From contig NZ_JADKPT010000008.1 in assembly GCF_015351595.1 (NCBI RefSeq), forward strand, positions 124,001 to 188,000: 64,000 nt of DNA. Direction: 5' to 3'. The notes beneath the pieces were generated by a model. That model did no database searches. It saw nothing but the letters and a program-made list of their open reading frames with translations, and was not told the DNA's origin. Both the position numbers and the translations under genes were made by a program. This document shows positions 33,385-42,648 of this stretch, in pieces. Within the stretch, counting starts at the first letter, position 1. Each line of letters begins with the position of its first letter. This stretch comes from Flavobacterium sp. LC2016-12 (GTDB taxonomy: Bacteria > Bacteroidota > Bacteroidia > Flavobacteriales > Flavobacteriaceae).

Positions 33385-34827
33385 ATGAAACAGTTAAACA
33401 GAAAAAATACAGGATTAGAAAAATTACAGCCAATTAAAGTAGTTCAGTTTGGAGAAGGGAATTTCTTGAGAGCTTTTGTTGATTACGCTTTTCACAAACT
33501 AAATAAAGATGTTGATTTTAATGCCGGTATTGCAATGGTTCAACCTTTGAAAGACGGAATGGTACACCTGATTAATGATCAGGATGGTCTTTATACTTTG
33601 TTCATGAACGGTATTAAAAAAGGTGAAAAAATACAAGATATTGAGTTAATTACGAACATTGTAAAAGCTATAAATCCATATACTGAATTTGCAGATTATT
33701 TAGCTTTAGCCAAAGAAGAAGAACTTCAGTTTATTGTTTCAAATACTACTGAAGCTGGAATTGAATTCATTGAAAGTGATACTTCGGATATGCAACCGCC
33801 AGTTTCATTTCCTGCAAAGCTGACTGTTTTATTATATGAAAGATTCAAACATTTCAATGGAGATGCTTCTAAAGCAGTAACAATCATTCCTTGTGAATTG
33901 ATTGATTACAACTCAGAGACGCTGAAAAAATATATTTTACAATATGTTGATTTATGGAAATTAGAGGATGCATTTAAAACTTGGGTATCAGATGCATGTA
34001 CGTATCACAGTACTTTGGTTGATCGAATTGTTCCTGGATATCCAAGAGCTGAAATTGAAGAATACAACAACAAATTAGATTATCAGGATAATTTAATTGT
34101 TGCTGCTGAACCTTTCTTCCTTTGGGCTATTGAAGGTGGTGATGATTTAAAAGCAAAATTACCTTTTGATAAAACAGATTTGAATGTAAAAATCGTTGAC
34201 GATATACGCCCTTTTAAAATGATTAAAGTTCGCATTCTAAATGGTGCACACACAGCAATGGTTCCTTTTTCACTTTTGTACGGTAACAAATTAGTAATGG
34301 AAACTGTTAACGGAGATTTTACGGGAAAATTCGTAAACAGCGTTATTAGTGAAATTAGTGAAACGCTTGATATGGACAAAAATGAAATTACGGCCTATTC
34401 TGAGGAAGTAATGGACCGATTTAAAAATCCGTTTATCAAACATGCACTTGCTGATATTGCATTAAATTCTATCTCAAAATTCAAAGTGAGAGTTTTACCT
34501 AGTTTATTAGGATATTATAATACGAACAAAAAATTGCCTGTTAATTTGACTTTTTCATTAGCGAGTTTAATTCAATTCTACAAAGGAACCTGGAATAACG
34601 AAACTTTACCTGTAAAAGATTCTCCAGAGATAGTTGAAGCATTTAAAGATGCGTGGCAACTAGGATCTGTAGATTTAGTTGTAGCTAAAGTATTAGCTAA
34701 TACTGATTTCTGGGGTGAAGATTTAACTAAAGTAGAAGGTTTATCAGAAGCTTTAGTATTGGCCTTAAATGAAATTGAAGAAAACGGAATAGAACAAGGA
34801 TTTGCGAATTTCAGCAAACAATATTAA
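33385..34827 (+). CDS. uxaB: Tagaturonate reductase (altronate oxidoreductase)
   Basis: 480 residues, mannitol-dehydrogenase family. It reduces tagaturonate to altronate with NADH. The N-terminal Rossmann stretch is VVQFGEGNFLRAFVDYAFHKLN; the conserved KVRILNGAHTAMVPFSLLYG and the catalytic Lys/Asn region are in the middle, and RVLPSLLGYYNTNKKLP is in the C-terminal domain. A 221-base gap precedes it without a recognisable LacI operator, so its control may differ from the flanking operons or depend on read-through. Confidence 0.94.
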   Translation: MKQLNRKNTGLEKLQPIKVVQFGEGNFLRAFVDYAFHKLNKDVDFNAGIAMVQPLKDGMVHLINDQDGLYTLFMNGIKKGEKIQDIELITNIVKAINPYTEFADYLALAKEEELQFIVSNTTEAGIEFIESDTSDMQPPVSFPAKLTVLLYERFKHFNGDASKAVTIIPCELIDYNSETLKKYILQYVDLWKLEDAFKTWVSDACTYHSTLVDRIVPGYPRAEIEEYNNKLDYQDNLIVAAEPFFLWAIEGGDDLKAKLPFDKTDLNVKIVDDIRPFKMIKVRILNGAHTAMVPFSLLYGNKLVMETVNGDFTGKFVNSVISEISETLDMDKNEITAYSEEVMDRFKNPFIKHALADIALNSISKFKVRVLPSLLGYYNTNKKLPVNLTFSLASLIQFYKGTWNNETLPVKDSPEIVEAFKDAWQLGSVDLVVAKVLANTDFWGEDLTKVEGLSEALVLALNEIEENGIEQGFANFSKQY

Positions 34828-34915
34828 TTGGAATACTTTCTAATATTCTAATTTCTAAGTTTTTGGGACACATCGTAGCAACTTAGCATCTTAGAAACTT
34901 AAAAAAAAAACGATC

Positions 34916-36529
34916 ATGCAAAAAAAATTAATAAAAGTAAACTCAGCAGATAACGTAATTGTTGCTTTAACCGATTTGGTACAAAACGAACAAATTATAT
35001 TTGAAGGAACTACCGTCTCACCAACAACTGATGTTAAAGCAAAACATAAAATCGCAGAGAAAGATTTTACAATTGGTAATGATATTATAATGTATGGCGT
35101 TTTGGTAGGAAAAGCTGCTAAACCTATAAAAAAAGGAGAAGTAATTACTACCGAAAATGTAAAACATCAAAGTGAAAAAGTTTTTGGTAAAAACGGAAAT
35201 TTAGGTTGGACTCCACCAAATGTAGATCGTTGGAAAGATAAAACTTTTAACGGATACCACCGTACTGATGGACAAGTTGGGACCAAAAACGTTTGGTTAT
35301 TTTTTCCATTGGTTTTTTGTGAAAACAAAAATATCGAAAAACTTAAAGATATTTTCGAAAACGAATTAATGCCCAAAAAAGAAGTTTCTTATAAAAATTT
35401 GTTACGCTCTTTAATTGAAGAAAAAAGCATAGAAGAAGTTTCTGATAAAAATTTAAATGAAAATCTTTTAGATAATATCGAAGTAAAATTCATCAATCAT
35501 CAAGGTGGTTGTGGTGGGATTCGACAAGATTCTGAATTGTTGGCAAAACTGCTTGCAGGATATGTGAATAACCCAAATGTTGCAGGTGCTACTGTTTTAA
35601 GTTTGGGTTGCCAAAATTTGCAAGTAGATATTTTAAAGAAGGCATTGAATGAAATGAGTCCGAATAGTGATAAAGAAATTTTGATCTATGAACAACAACA
35701 AATTGGAACTACTGATCAAATGTTTCAAATGGTGATTAAAGATTCTTATGAAGCCATTAAAAGAGCAAACAAAATTGAACGCAAACCTGCTCCTCTTTCA
35801 AAGCTAAGTATTGGTTTAGAATGTGGAGGGTCCGACGGATTTTCAGGAATTTCTGCTAATCCAGCATTAGGAATTGTTTCAGATATTTTTGCAGCTTTGG
35901 GAGGGAAAACAATTTTGGCAGAGTTTCCAGAATTATGTGGTGTTGAGCAAGAATTGATGAACCGATGTGTGGACGAAGAAAAAGCAGATAAGTTTTTAAC
36001 TTTAATGAAAGCTTTTGAAAAATCAGTTGTAGATGCAGGTTCAGGGTTTGATATGAACCCATCTCCAGGAAACATCAAAGACGGATTAATTACAGATGCC
36101 ATGAAATCTGCTGGCGCAGCTAAAAAAGGAGGAACTTCACCTATTGTAGATGTTTTAGACTACGGCGAATATATTTCAAAACCAGGTTTAAATCTTCTAA
36201 ATACGCCAGGAAATGACGCCGAATGTACCACAGGATTGGTTGGAGCGGGAGCAACAGTTGTTTTATTTACAACAGGTTTAGGAAATCCGATGGGAAATCC
36301 GATTGCACCCGTTGTGAAAATTTCTTCGAACACGGCATTAATTAATAGAATGTCTGATATTATCGATGTAAATGCTGGAACTGTGATTACTGGTGAAAAA
36401 ACAATTACCGAAGTTGGAGCAGAAATCGTAGATTACATTATAGAATTGGCTAGCGGAAACGTGGAAACAAAAGCAGACCAGTTGAAACAAGATGTATTTA
36501 TTCCTTGGAAAAGAGGAGTTTCTTTATAG
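34916..36529 (+). CDS. uxaA: Altronate dehydratase
   Basis: 537 residues. It dehydrates D-altronate to KDG. The N-terminal SAF domain covers about 1-90, then the UxaA/GarD catalytic part: GYHRTDGQVGTKNVWLFFPLVFC, HQGGCGGIRQDSELLAKLLAGY, LGCQNLQ, SIGLECGGSDGFSGISANPALG, SPGNIKDGLIT and LLNTPGNDAECTTGLVGAGA. The Cys residues in GGCGG, LGCQN and ECGGSDG fit the iron centre of this family. Preceded by a short gap that repeats the CTTAGCATCTTAGAAACTT word seen at about 23356. Confidence 0.95.
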   Translation: MQKKLIKVNSADNVIVALTDLVQNEQIIFEGTTVSPTTDVKAKHKIAEKDFTIGNDIIMYGVLVGKAAKPIKKGEVITTENVKHQSEKVFGKNGNLGWTPPNVDRWKDKTFNGYHRTDGQVGTKNVWLFFPLVFCENKNIEKLKDIFENELMPKKEVSYKNLLRSLIEEKSIEEVSDKNLNENLLDNIEVKFINHQGGCGGIRQDSELLAKLLAGYVNNPNVAGATVLSLGCQNLQVDILKKALNEMSPNSDKEILIYEQQQIGTTDQMFQMVIKDSYEAIKRANKIERKPAPLSKLSIGLECGGSDGFSGISANPALGIVSDIFAALGGKTILAEFPELCGVEQELMNRCVDEEKADKFLTLMKAFEKSVVDAGSGFDMNPSPGNIKDGLITDAMKSAGAAKKGGTSPIVDVLDYGEYISKPGLNLLNTPGNDAECTTGLVGAGATVVLFTTGLGNPMGNPIAPVVKISSNTALINRMSDIIDVNAGTVITGEKTITEVGAEIVDYIIELASGNVETKADQLKQDVFIPWKRGVSL

Positions 36530-36578
36530 GTTTTTTTACCGTTCAAGTGATATAAGGTCATATTATTCAATATTAAAA

Positions 36579-36604
36579 GGCAGCTCATTTAAGGGCTGCG
36601 TTTT
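36579..36604 (+). terminator. Terminator after uxaA
   Basis: GCAGCTC (36580-36586) and GGGCTGC (36593-36599) form a 7-bp stem with one wobble pair, loop ATTTAA, then GTTTTCG. About 50 bases after the stop. Confidence 0.65.
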
Positions 36605-36730
36605 CGTATATTTCAAAGTGAAGTTTAATTTGCTTATATGAACTTATTATAGTGAACTATTTATATGCGGCATTATAAATTGTGCGCAAAGTAAGATGAA
36701 CTTATATAACTTATATGGTGGAAAAAAAAA

Positions 36731-37759
36731 TTACGATGTTGTTCTGGACGAAGACTTACGAATGTGTAATTCCGGAGCAAGTACTACCTTTTTTTCAATT
36801 TTAATAGTATCTGTTTTGTCTACTTGTTCAAGAAAAACGCGTGCTGACATTTTTCCCATTTCAAGTGGAGACTGGTCTACAGATGTAATCGATAATTCCA
36901 TGAATTTGGTAAAAGGCTCATTACTAAATCCTGCTACACAAAATTCATTAGGAATACTGATATTTCTTTCTTTCAATTCCTGAATAGCCCCAAGAGCGGC
37001 AAAATCACTCGAAGAGAATATCGCATCTGGCGGAGTTTCCAGTTCTAGTAACGTGTCAACTGCATTTTTTCCGGCTTCTACACTACTTTTTACAGGAACA
37101 ACATATTCTTCTTTAAATATCATCCCGTTATCTAACAATGCTTGTTTGTAACCCAAAAACCTGTTTTTGAAAATTTCAAGAGATTGATCTCCTGATAAAT
37201 GAGCAATACATCTGCAGCCTTCACTTATTAAGTGTTTTGTAGCAATATAACCACCTTTAAAGTCATTGATAGTTACAGAGCTTACACCGTCAATATGTTT
37301 GCTACGGTCAAAAAAGATAAGTGGAACATTTTTCTCTAAAACATTACGAAAAGCGGCGTCATTCTCAGTGCTTACAGCCGTTACAGACATTAGGATTCCG
37401 TCAACCTGAGCATCTATTAAGGTGTATAGATTTTCACTTTCTCTTTTCAGATCTTCATGAGTTTGACATATAATAACCTGATATCCATGAGGATGTAGTT
37501 CTTCTTCTATGCCCCGGATTACCGAAGCGAAAAAGTTACTGTCAATACGAGGAACAATAACACCTATATTATTACTTCGGCCACTTTTTAATGCTAAAGC
37601 AAGTTTGTTTTGCTTATAGTTCATCGATGCAGCGGTTTTAATTACCAAGTCACGTGTGCTTTCTTTTATTTTAGGATTATTGTTCAATGCCCTCGAAACA
37701 GTAGCAGCAGTGATATTTAATTTTTTGGCAATATCATAAATGGTTATTTTCTCGCTCAT
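36731..37759 (-). CDS. LacI-family transcriptional regulator of the pectin locus
   Basis: 342 residues. The N-terminal helix-turn-helix is ITIYDIAKKLNITAATVSRALNNNPKIKESTRDLV, with hinge helix region YKQNKLALALKSGR. A periplasmic-binding-protein-like effector domain covers about 62-335 (IGVIVPRIDSNFFASVIRGIEEELH, IDAQVDGILMSVTA, PDAIFSSSDFAALGAIQE, TSVDQSPLEMGKMSA). It lies between uxaA and GH28 and is transcribed towards uxaA. The LacI-like palindromes ATCGATTACA in the locus are its likely sites; the inducer is probably a uronate pathway intermediate, which is inference. Confidence 0.93.
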   Translation of the reverse strand: MSEKITIYDIAKKLNITAATVSRALNNNPKIKESTRDLVIKTAASMNYKQNKLALALKSGRSNNIGVIVPRIDSNFFASVIRGIEEELHPHGYQVIICQTHEDLKRESENLYTLIDAQVDGILMSVTAVSTENDAAFRNVLEKNVPLIFFDRSKHIDGVSSVTINDFKGGYIATKHLISEGCRCIAHLSGDQSLEIFKNRFLGYKQALLDNGMIFKEEYVVPVKSSVEAGKNAVDTLLELETPPDAIFSSSDFAALGAIQELKERNISIPNEFCVAGFSNEPFTKFMELSITSVDQSPLEMGKMSARVFLEQVDKTDTIKIEKKVVLAPELHIRKSSSRTTS

Positions 37760-37787
37760 TCAAAAATATTTTTTGATTTATTTTAGA

Positions 37788-37837
37788 CAAAAGTACATTT
37801 TTTTTATATAATCTAGCGCATTATGTTATCGATTACC
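37788..37837 (-). promoter_or_regulatory. lacI-type regulator promoter with upstream operator copy
   Basis: On the minus strand a -7 box TACTTTTG (37788-37795) lies about 29 bases before the ATG. A weaker operator copy, TGTTATCGATTACC on the plus strand (37824-37837), lies upstream of it. This suggests autoregulation. Confidence 0.5.
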
Positions 37838-37956
37838 ATAATATAAGAGCTATATCGTTTTCAATTTCACAATGATAATAAATTATGTCTTTTTTTACAC
37901 AAAGTGTAAATAAAATTAGTAATAAAAATTAAATATATAAATTTTTTCCAAATTAA

Positions 37957-38002
37957 TTTGGTGCATTCAATGTATTTTTCTACTTTCGTGTAATCGATTA
38001 CA
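37957..38002 (+). promoter_or_regulatory. Promoter and perfect-palindrome operator of the GH28/SusCD operon
   Basis: -33 box TTTG (37957-37960), 20 bases, -7 box TACTTTCG (37981-37988, one mismatch to TAnnTTTG), directly followed by the perfect 14-bp palindrome TGTAATCGATTACA (37989-38002). Geometry is the same as at 25059 and 28198. Confidence 0.8.
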
Positions 38003-38046
38003 TAATTGTTGCTTTTTATTCGGAAAATGATAATAAATATAACTAA

Positions 38047-39486
38047 ATGATTACAGCTAAGCCTTTACTATTGAAAACAAGCGTGCTTTTTAGCACTGTT
38101 ATTGTATTGGTTTTATCTTGTGGAAAGCAGATTTCTGCTGTTTCTGAGACTGATCCGTGGAAAAAAAAGGATTTGATCATAAAAAGTATGCCTAAAACAC
38201 ACTTTTTGGATAAAGATTATAATGTAACTGACTTTGGTGCTGTATCTGACGGAAAAACAATTAATACTGCCGCTTTTGGAAAGGCTATTAAAGCATGTTC
38301 AGAAAATGGAGGTGGAAAAGTAATTGTTCCAAACGGAAAATTTCTTACCGGCGCTATTCATTTAGAAAGCAATGTGAATTTACATTTAGAAGATAAAGCA
38401 GAGATTCTTTTTAGTATAAACCCAAAAGATTATCCTATAGTTCATACTTCATGGGAAGGAACTGAATTGATGAATTATTCTCCTCTTATATTTGCTAAAA
38501 ATAAAACTAATGTTGCTATAACCGGAAAAGGAACTCTTAATGGACAGGCTAACAATACAAACTGGTGGGTTTGGTCAGGAGGTAAAAATTATGGCTGGCA
38601 AAAAGGTATTCCTTCACAAAATGATCCAAACAACAGAGAGGTTTTAGTTGATATGGCAGAAAAAGGTGTGCCGGTTTCAGAAAGGGTTTTTGGAGATGGA
38701 CGTTATTTACGACCAAGCTTTGTTGAGTTCTTTGAATGTAATACGGTTTTAATTAAGGATATAACCATAATAAATGCTCCGTTTTGGATTCTCCATCCTT
38801 TAAAATCAAACAATATTATTATTGATGGTGTAACCGTAAATAGTCACGGACCAAATAATGACGGCTGCGATCCTGAATATTCTCAGAACATAATAATTAA
38901 AAACTGCACTTTTAATACAGGTGATGATTGTATCGCTATTAAATCTGGTAGAGATGCAGACGGTAGAAGAGTGGCAATACCGAGTAAAAATATTATCGTA
39001 CAAAATTGTAAAATGATTGATGGACACGGCGGTGTTGTTATTGGCAGCGAAATTTCTGCAGGAGTAAACAACGTTTTTGTTGAAGACTGTGTAATGGATA
39101 GTCCGAATCTGGACAGAGCAATTCGAATTAAAACAAATTCAAAAAGAGGTGGAGTTATTGAGGATGTTTTTGTCCGAAATATTGAAGTAGGCACAGTAAA
39201 GGAATGTGTTTTAAAATTAAACATGTTTTATAATGTATACGGATCGCAAACCGGAAATTTTATACCGGTTATCAGAAATATTAATCTTGAAAATATAAAT
39301 GTAAAAAACGGAGGAAAGTATAGCGTTTGGGCTGAAGGTTATGAAGTATCTCCAGTGGAAAATATCACACTTAAAAATGTGGTAATTCACAAAGTAGATT
39401 CCATTTATAAATTGAAGAATGTGAAAAATATCAATTTTATTAACACTTATATCAATCACAAAAAAGTAGAACCAATTAAAAATTAA
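38047..39486 (+). CDS. GH28 polygalacturonase, lipoprotein
   Basis: 479 residues, starting with a lipoprotein signal (lipobox VLSC, Cys about 25). Right-handed beta-helix with the GH28 catalytic set: NNDGCDPEY, NTGDDCIAIKSG, GHGGVVIGSE and RAIRIKT. A long N-terminal stretch (NVTDFGAVSDGKTINTAAFGKAIKACSENGGGKVIVP) is the usual family start. It hydrolyses alpha-1,4 bonds between galacturonic acids, either internally or from the end; exo-acting is plausible for this bacterial subgroup but not proven. First gene of the GH28/SusC/SusD operon, probably surface or periplasmic. Confidence 0.9.
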   Translation: MITAKPLLLKTSVLFSTVIVLVLSCGKQISAVSETDPWKKKDLIIKSMPKTHFLDKDYNVTDFGAVSDGKTINTAAFGKAIKACSENGGGKVIVPNGKFLTGAIHLESNVNLHLEDKAEILFSINPKDYPIVHTSWEGTELMNYSPLIFAKNKTNVAITGKGTLNGQANNTNWWVWSGGKNYGWQKGIPSQNDPNNREVLVDMAEKGVPVSERVFGDGRYLRPSFVEFFECNTVLIKDITIINAPFWILHPLKSNNIIIDGVTVNSHGPNNDGCDPEYSQNIIIKNCTFNTGDDCIAIKSGRDADGRRVAIPSKNIIVQNCKMIDGHGGVVIGSEISAGVNNVFVEDCVMDSPNLDRAIRIKTNSKRGGVIEDVFVRNIEVGTVKECVLKLNMFYNVYGSQTGNFIPVIRNINLENINVKNGGKYSVWAEGYEVSPVENITLKNVVIHKVDSIYKLKNVKNINFINTYINHKKVEPIKN

Positions 39487-39523
39487 AAGAAAAAACTATC
39501 ACTTAACCACAATTAACCAAACT

Positions 39524-42500
39524 ATGAAAATTAGAACATTATCAAAGAAAAAAATAAAATACAATCTTGTGTTTTTGTTTTTCCTGAATTTGCTTTGTAG
39601 TAATGCAATAAATGCTCAGTCGAGTGTTGTAGAGGGAAAAATTACTGATGCCGCCGGATTATCGTTGCCGGGTGTGAACATTCTCGAGAAGGGAACAAAA
39701 AATGGAACTTCAACAGATTTTGAGGGAAGTTTCAAATTAAATGTAACAAGTACTAAAGCTATTTTAGTTATTTCCTATTTAGGTTTCCAGACACAAGAGG
39801 TTAGTGTTGCAGGAAAATCTAAAGTAAATGTTAGTCTTGCTGAACAATCTAATTCTCTAACTGAGGTTGTTGTAGTGGGATATGGTACTGCTAAAAAATC
39901 TGATGTTACAGGAGCAATTAACACTATCAAACCTGAGACAATTACAGAGAGAAATGTTTCTAGTCCTCTTGAGGCTATTCAGGGTAGTACGCCAGGGGTA
40001 CAAATTTCATCTAATTCAGGACGTTCAGGAGATGGTTATAAAATGGTTATCCGTGGTAATAACTCATTAGGCGGATCAAGTCCGTTATATGTTGTAGATG
40101 GGGTACCGACGGACAATATTGACTTTTTAAATCCTCAGGATATCGCTCGTATGGATATATTAAAAGATGCTTCATCAGCTGCTATTTACGGATCAAGAGG
40201 GTCTAATGGAGTTGTTATTGTAACTACTAAAAGTGGAACAACTGCTAAATCAGGTTTCAATATATCTTTTGAGTCTTCTTACGGAAGTAAAGTCCCTACA
40301 CGTTTACCTAAAATGATGAATGCTGAAGAGTGGTGGAAATTTCACCGTACTGCATATATGACGGCTAATCCCGCAACCCAAACAGAAGATCAACTTTTGG
40401 CAGCTTCATCTGTTAGAAGTCCTTTGATGGTTGAAAGAGCAAATAACGGATACAACTTTGATTGGTACGATGCTGTTTTACAAACAGGAATGACATCAAA
40501 TAATTATCTAAATTTATCAGGTAGAGCTGAAAATGGATTATCTTATAACCTTGCTCTTGGTTTTCAACAAGATCAGGGATTGATAGATAAGGACTCAAAT
40601 GACAAATATAGTTTCAAGTTGGGTGTGAACCATAAAATCAATAACAAGTTCTCAACTGGAGCAAATCTTACAGTTGCAAGGGTAGAAACAGAATTAGGTA
40701 GTGATTTGGCCATGCAGGAGGCTTTTCGTTTAAGTCCATTATTATCTCCATGGGCTGTAGATGAAGATGGTAAAGATATAGTAGGACAACTATTTTTCTT
40801 ACCAGGAAAATTAACGTTACCCAACAGTACCGCTTTCGTAATTGATAAAACGAGTACAGTAAATCCATTGGTGGAAATTGCAAATTCTGTTCAAAATAGA
40901 AATAAATGGCAAACCATTGGAAATGTTTACTTTCAATACCAACCTATTGATTGGTTATCTTTCAAGACTACTTTTGCAGCAGGTTTTGAAAACGAAGAAA
41001 TTGGTAAATCATTCGGTGCAGAATCAAATGCAGGTGTTGGATTAAATGGGAAAAGATCAGCATCATTAAACCAAAGTGAAAATTTTAATTATACATGGGA
41101 TAATCAAGTAGATATTAAAAAAACATTTAATGAAGTACACGAATTTAGTGCATTATTACTGCAAAGTTTATTTTCTAATGTTGATAAAACAGCATTTGCA
41201 TCGGCAAATGGTATGCCTTTCGATACAGGATATTATGATTTAGGAGCAGGTGTACAAACAAGTTATAATATGGACTCTTATTACGAAAAAAGAACATTAA
41301 GTTCTTATGCAGTACGTTTAAATTATGCTTATAAAAACAAATACTTGTTAACAGCTACAAATCGTTGGGATGGTGCTTCAGTGCTTGCGGAAGGTGTAAA
41401 ATGGCAAAGCTTTCCATCGGTAGCATTGGGTTGGAAAATTAGTAAAGAGGCCTTTTTACAAAACAACAATGTGGTTTCGGACCTTAAATTGAGAGCTAGC
41501 TTAGGATATACAGGTAATAACAATGTACAGCCTTATTCTACGCAACAATTATTAGATCAACAAACTTTTTATGCTAATGGTAGTAATTTAGTTACAGGTT
41601 GGGAATCTAAGAATTTAGCCAATACAGGTTTAACCTGGGAGAAAACACGCGAGTTAAACTTCGGTCTTGATTTCGGATTTTTCTCTAATCGTATTTCAGG
41701 TACTGTTGATGTATACGATCGTTTATCTGATGAGTTAATATACAATAGAGCATTACCTTTTGAATATGGTATACCTAGTGGTACTACAATTTCTAATGTT
41801 GGATCAATAAGTAATAAGGGAGTTGAAATACTTTTGACTACAAAAAATATTCAAACACAAAAAGTGAAGTGGGAAACTACATTTACTTTCACTAAAAATG
41901 AAAATAAACTGGAGTCTATTAACGGTCAGGACCAAGTAGATGATATAGGTAATAATTTATTTATTGGTAAACCATTGAACTCAAATTACAATTATATATA
42001 TGATGGTGTTTGGCAAGAAAGTCAGGCTGCAGAAGCTGCAACATATAAAATGTTGCCAGGTCAGGCTAAATTAAAAGATTTAAATAATGATGGCAAATTT
42101 GATAATTTAGACCGTACTACAATTGGAAATCCAAATCCAGAATGGCAAGGAAGTGTATATTCAAAACTAACTGTTGGTGATTTCGACTTTAATTTCTCTG
42201 TTCTTTGTAGTGAAGGCCAAACAGTATTGAGTACTTTTCATCAAAACTTTGCAAACGTAAGTGACCGTGGTCGTCAAAAAATGGCTATGGACTATTTTAT
42301 CCCAACAAACGGTGGGGGTATTGAATCAAATGCATCAAATGCATATCCTCGTCCAGGACCTGTAGCAACTGGAGCAGGAGCTTTTTGGGGAAGTAATTTT
42401 GCCTATTATCAAGATGTTTCTTATGTGAAAATCAAAAATATTTCTGTAGGTTATACATTTTCTTCAGATTTAAGTAAAAAGTTGAATATTACTAGTTTGC

Positions 42501-42637
42501 GAATTTATGCTAACGTATTAGATCCATTTGTATTCACGGATTATGAAGGATATGATCCAGAGTGGGCAGCATCTTCATTAGGAGTTAACCGTCCTGCTTC
42601 TATAACAACACAATTGGGATTAAGTCTTAAATTTTAA
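39524..42637 (+). CDS. SusC-like TonB-dependent receptor
   Basis: 1037 residues. Signal peptide ending INAQ; then a carboxypeptidase-regulatory-like domain (about 35-105: VEGKITDAAGLSLPGVNILEKGTKNGTSTDFEGSF), TonB-region and plug (LTEVVVVGYGTAKKSDVTGAINTIKPE...PLYVVDGVPTDN, DASSAAIYGSRGSNGVVIVTTKSG), and a 22-strand barrel ending in LGLSLKF. It imports galacturonan oligosaccharides with the SusD partner encoded 11 bases downstream. Substrate is inferred from neighbours. Confidence 0.95.
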   Translation: MKIRTLSKKKIKYNLVFLFFLNLLCSNAINAQSSVVEGKITDAAGLSLPGVNILEKGTKNGTSTDFEGSFKLNVTSTKAILVISYLGFQTQEVSVAGKSKVNVSLAEQSNSLTEVVVVGYGTAKKSDVTGAINTIKPETITERNVSSPLEAIQGSTPGVQISSNSGRSGDGYKMVIRGNNSLGGSSPLYVVDGVPTDNIDFLNPQDIARMDILKDASSAAIYGSRGSNGVVIVTTKSGTTAKSGFNISFESSYGSKVPTRLPKMMNAEEWWKFHRTAYMTANPATQTEDQLLAASSVRSPLMVERANNGYNFDWYDAVLQTGMTSNNYLNLSGRAENGLSYNLALGFQQDQGLIDKDSNDKYSFKLGVNHKINNKFSTGANLTVARVETELGSDLAMQEAFRLSPLLSPWAVDEDGKDIVGQLFFLPGKLTLPNSTAFVIDKTSTVNPLVEIANSVQNRNKWQTIGNVYFQYQPIDWLSFKTTFAAGFENEEIGKSFGAESNAGVGLNGKRSASLNQSENFNYTWDNQVDIKKTFNEVHEFSALLLQSLFSNVDKTAFASANGMPFDTGYYDLGAGVQTSYNMDSYYEKRTLSSYAVRLNYAYKNKYLLTATNRWDGASVLAEGVKWQSFPSVALGWKISKEAFLQNNNVVSDLKLRASLGYTGNNNVQPYSTQQLLDQQTFYANGSNLVTGWESKNLANTGLTWEKTRELNFGLDFGFFSNRISGTVDVYDRLSDELIYNRALPFEYGIPSGTTISNVGSISNKGVEILLTTKNIQTQKVKWETTFTFTKNENKLESINGQDQVDDIGNNLFIGKPLNSNYNYIYDGVWQESQAAEAATYKMLPGQAKLKDLNNDGKFDNLDRTTIGNPNPEWQGSVYSKLTVGDFDFNFSVLCSEGQTVLSTFHQNFANVSDRGRQKMAMDYFIPTNGGGIESNASNAYPRPGPVATGAGAFWGSNFAYYQDVSYVKIKNISVGYTFSSDLSKKLNITSLRIYANVLDPFVFTDYEGYDPEWAASSLGVNRPASITTQLGLSLKF

Positions 42638-42648
42638 TTAAAGAAAAA

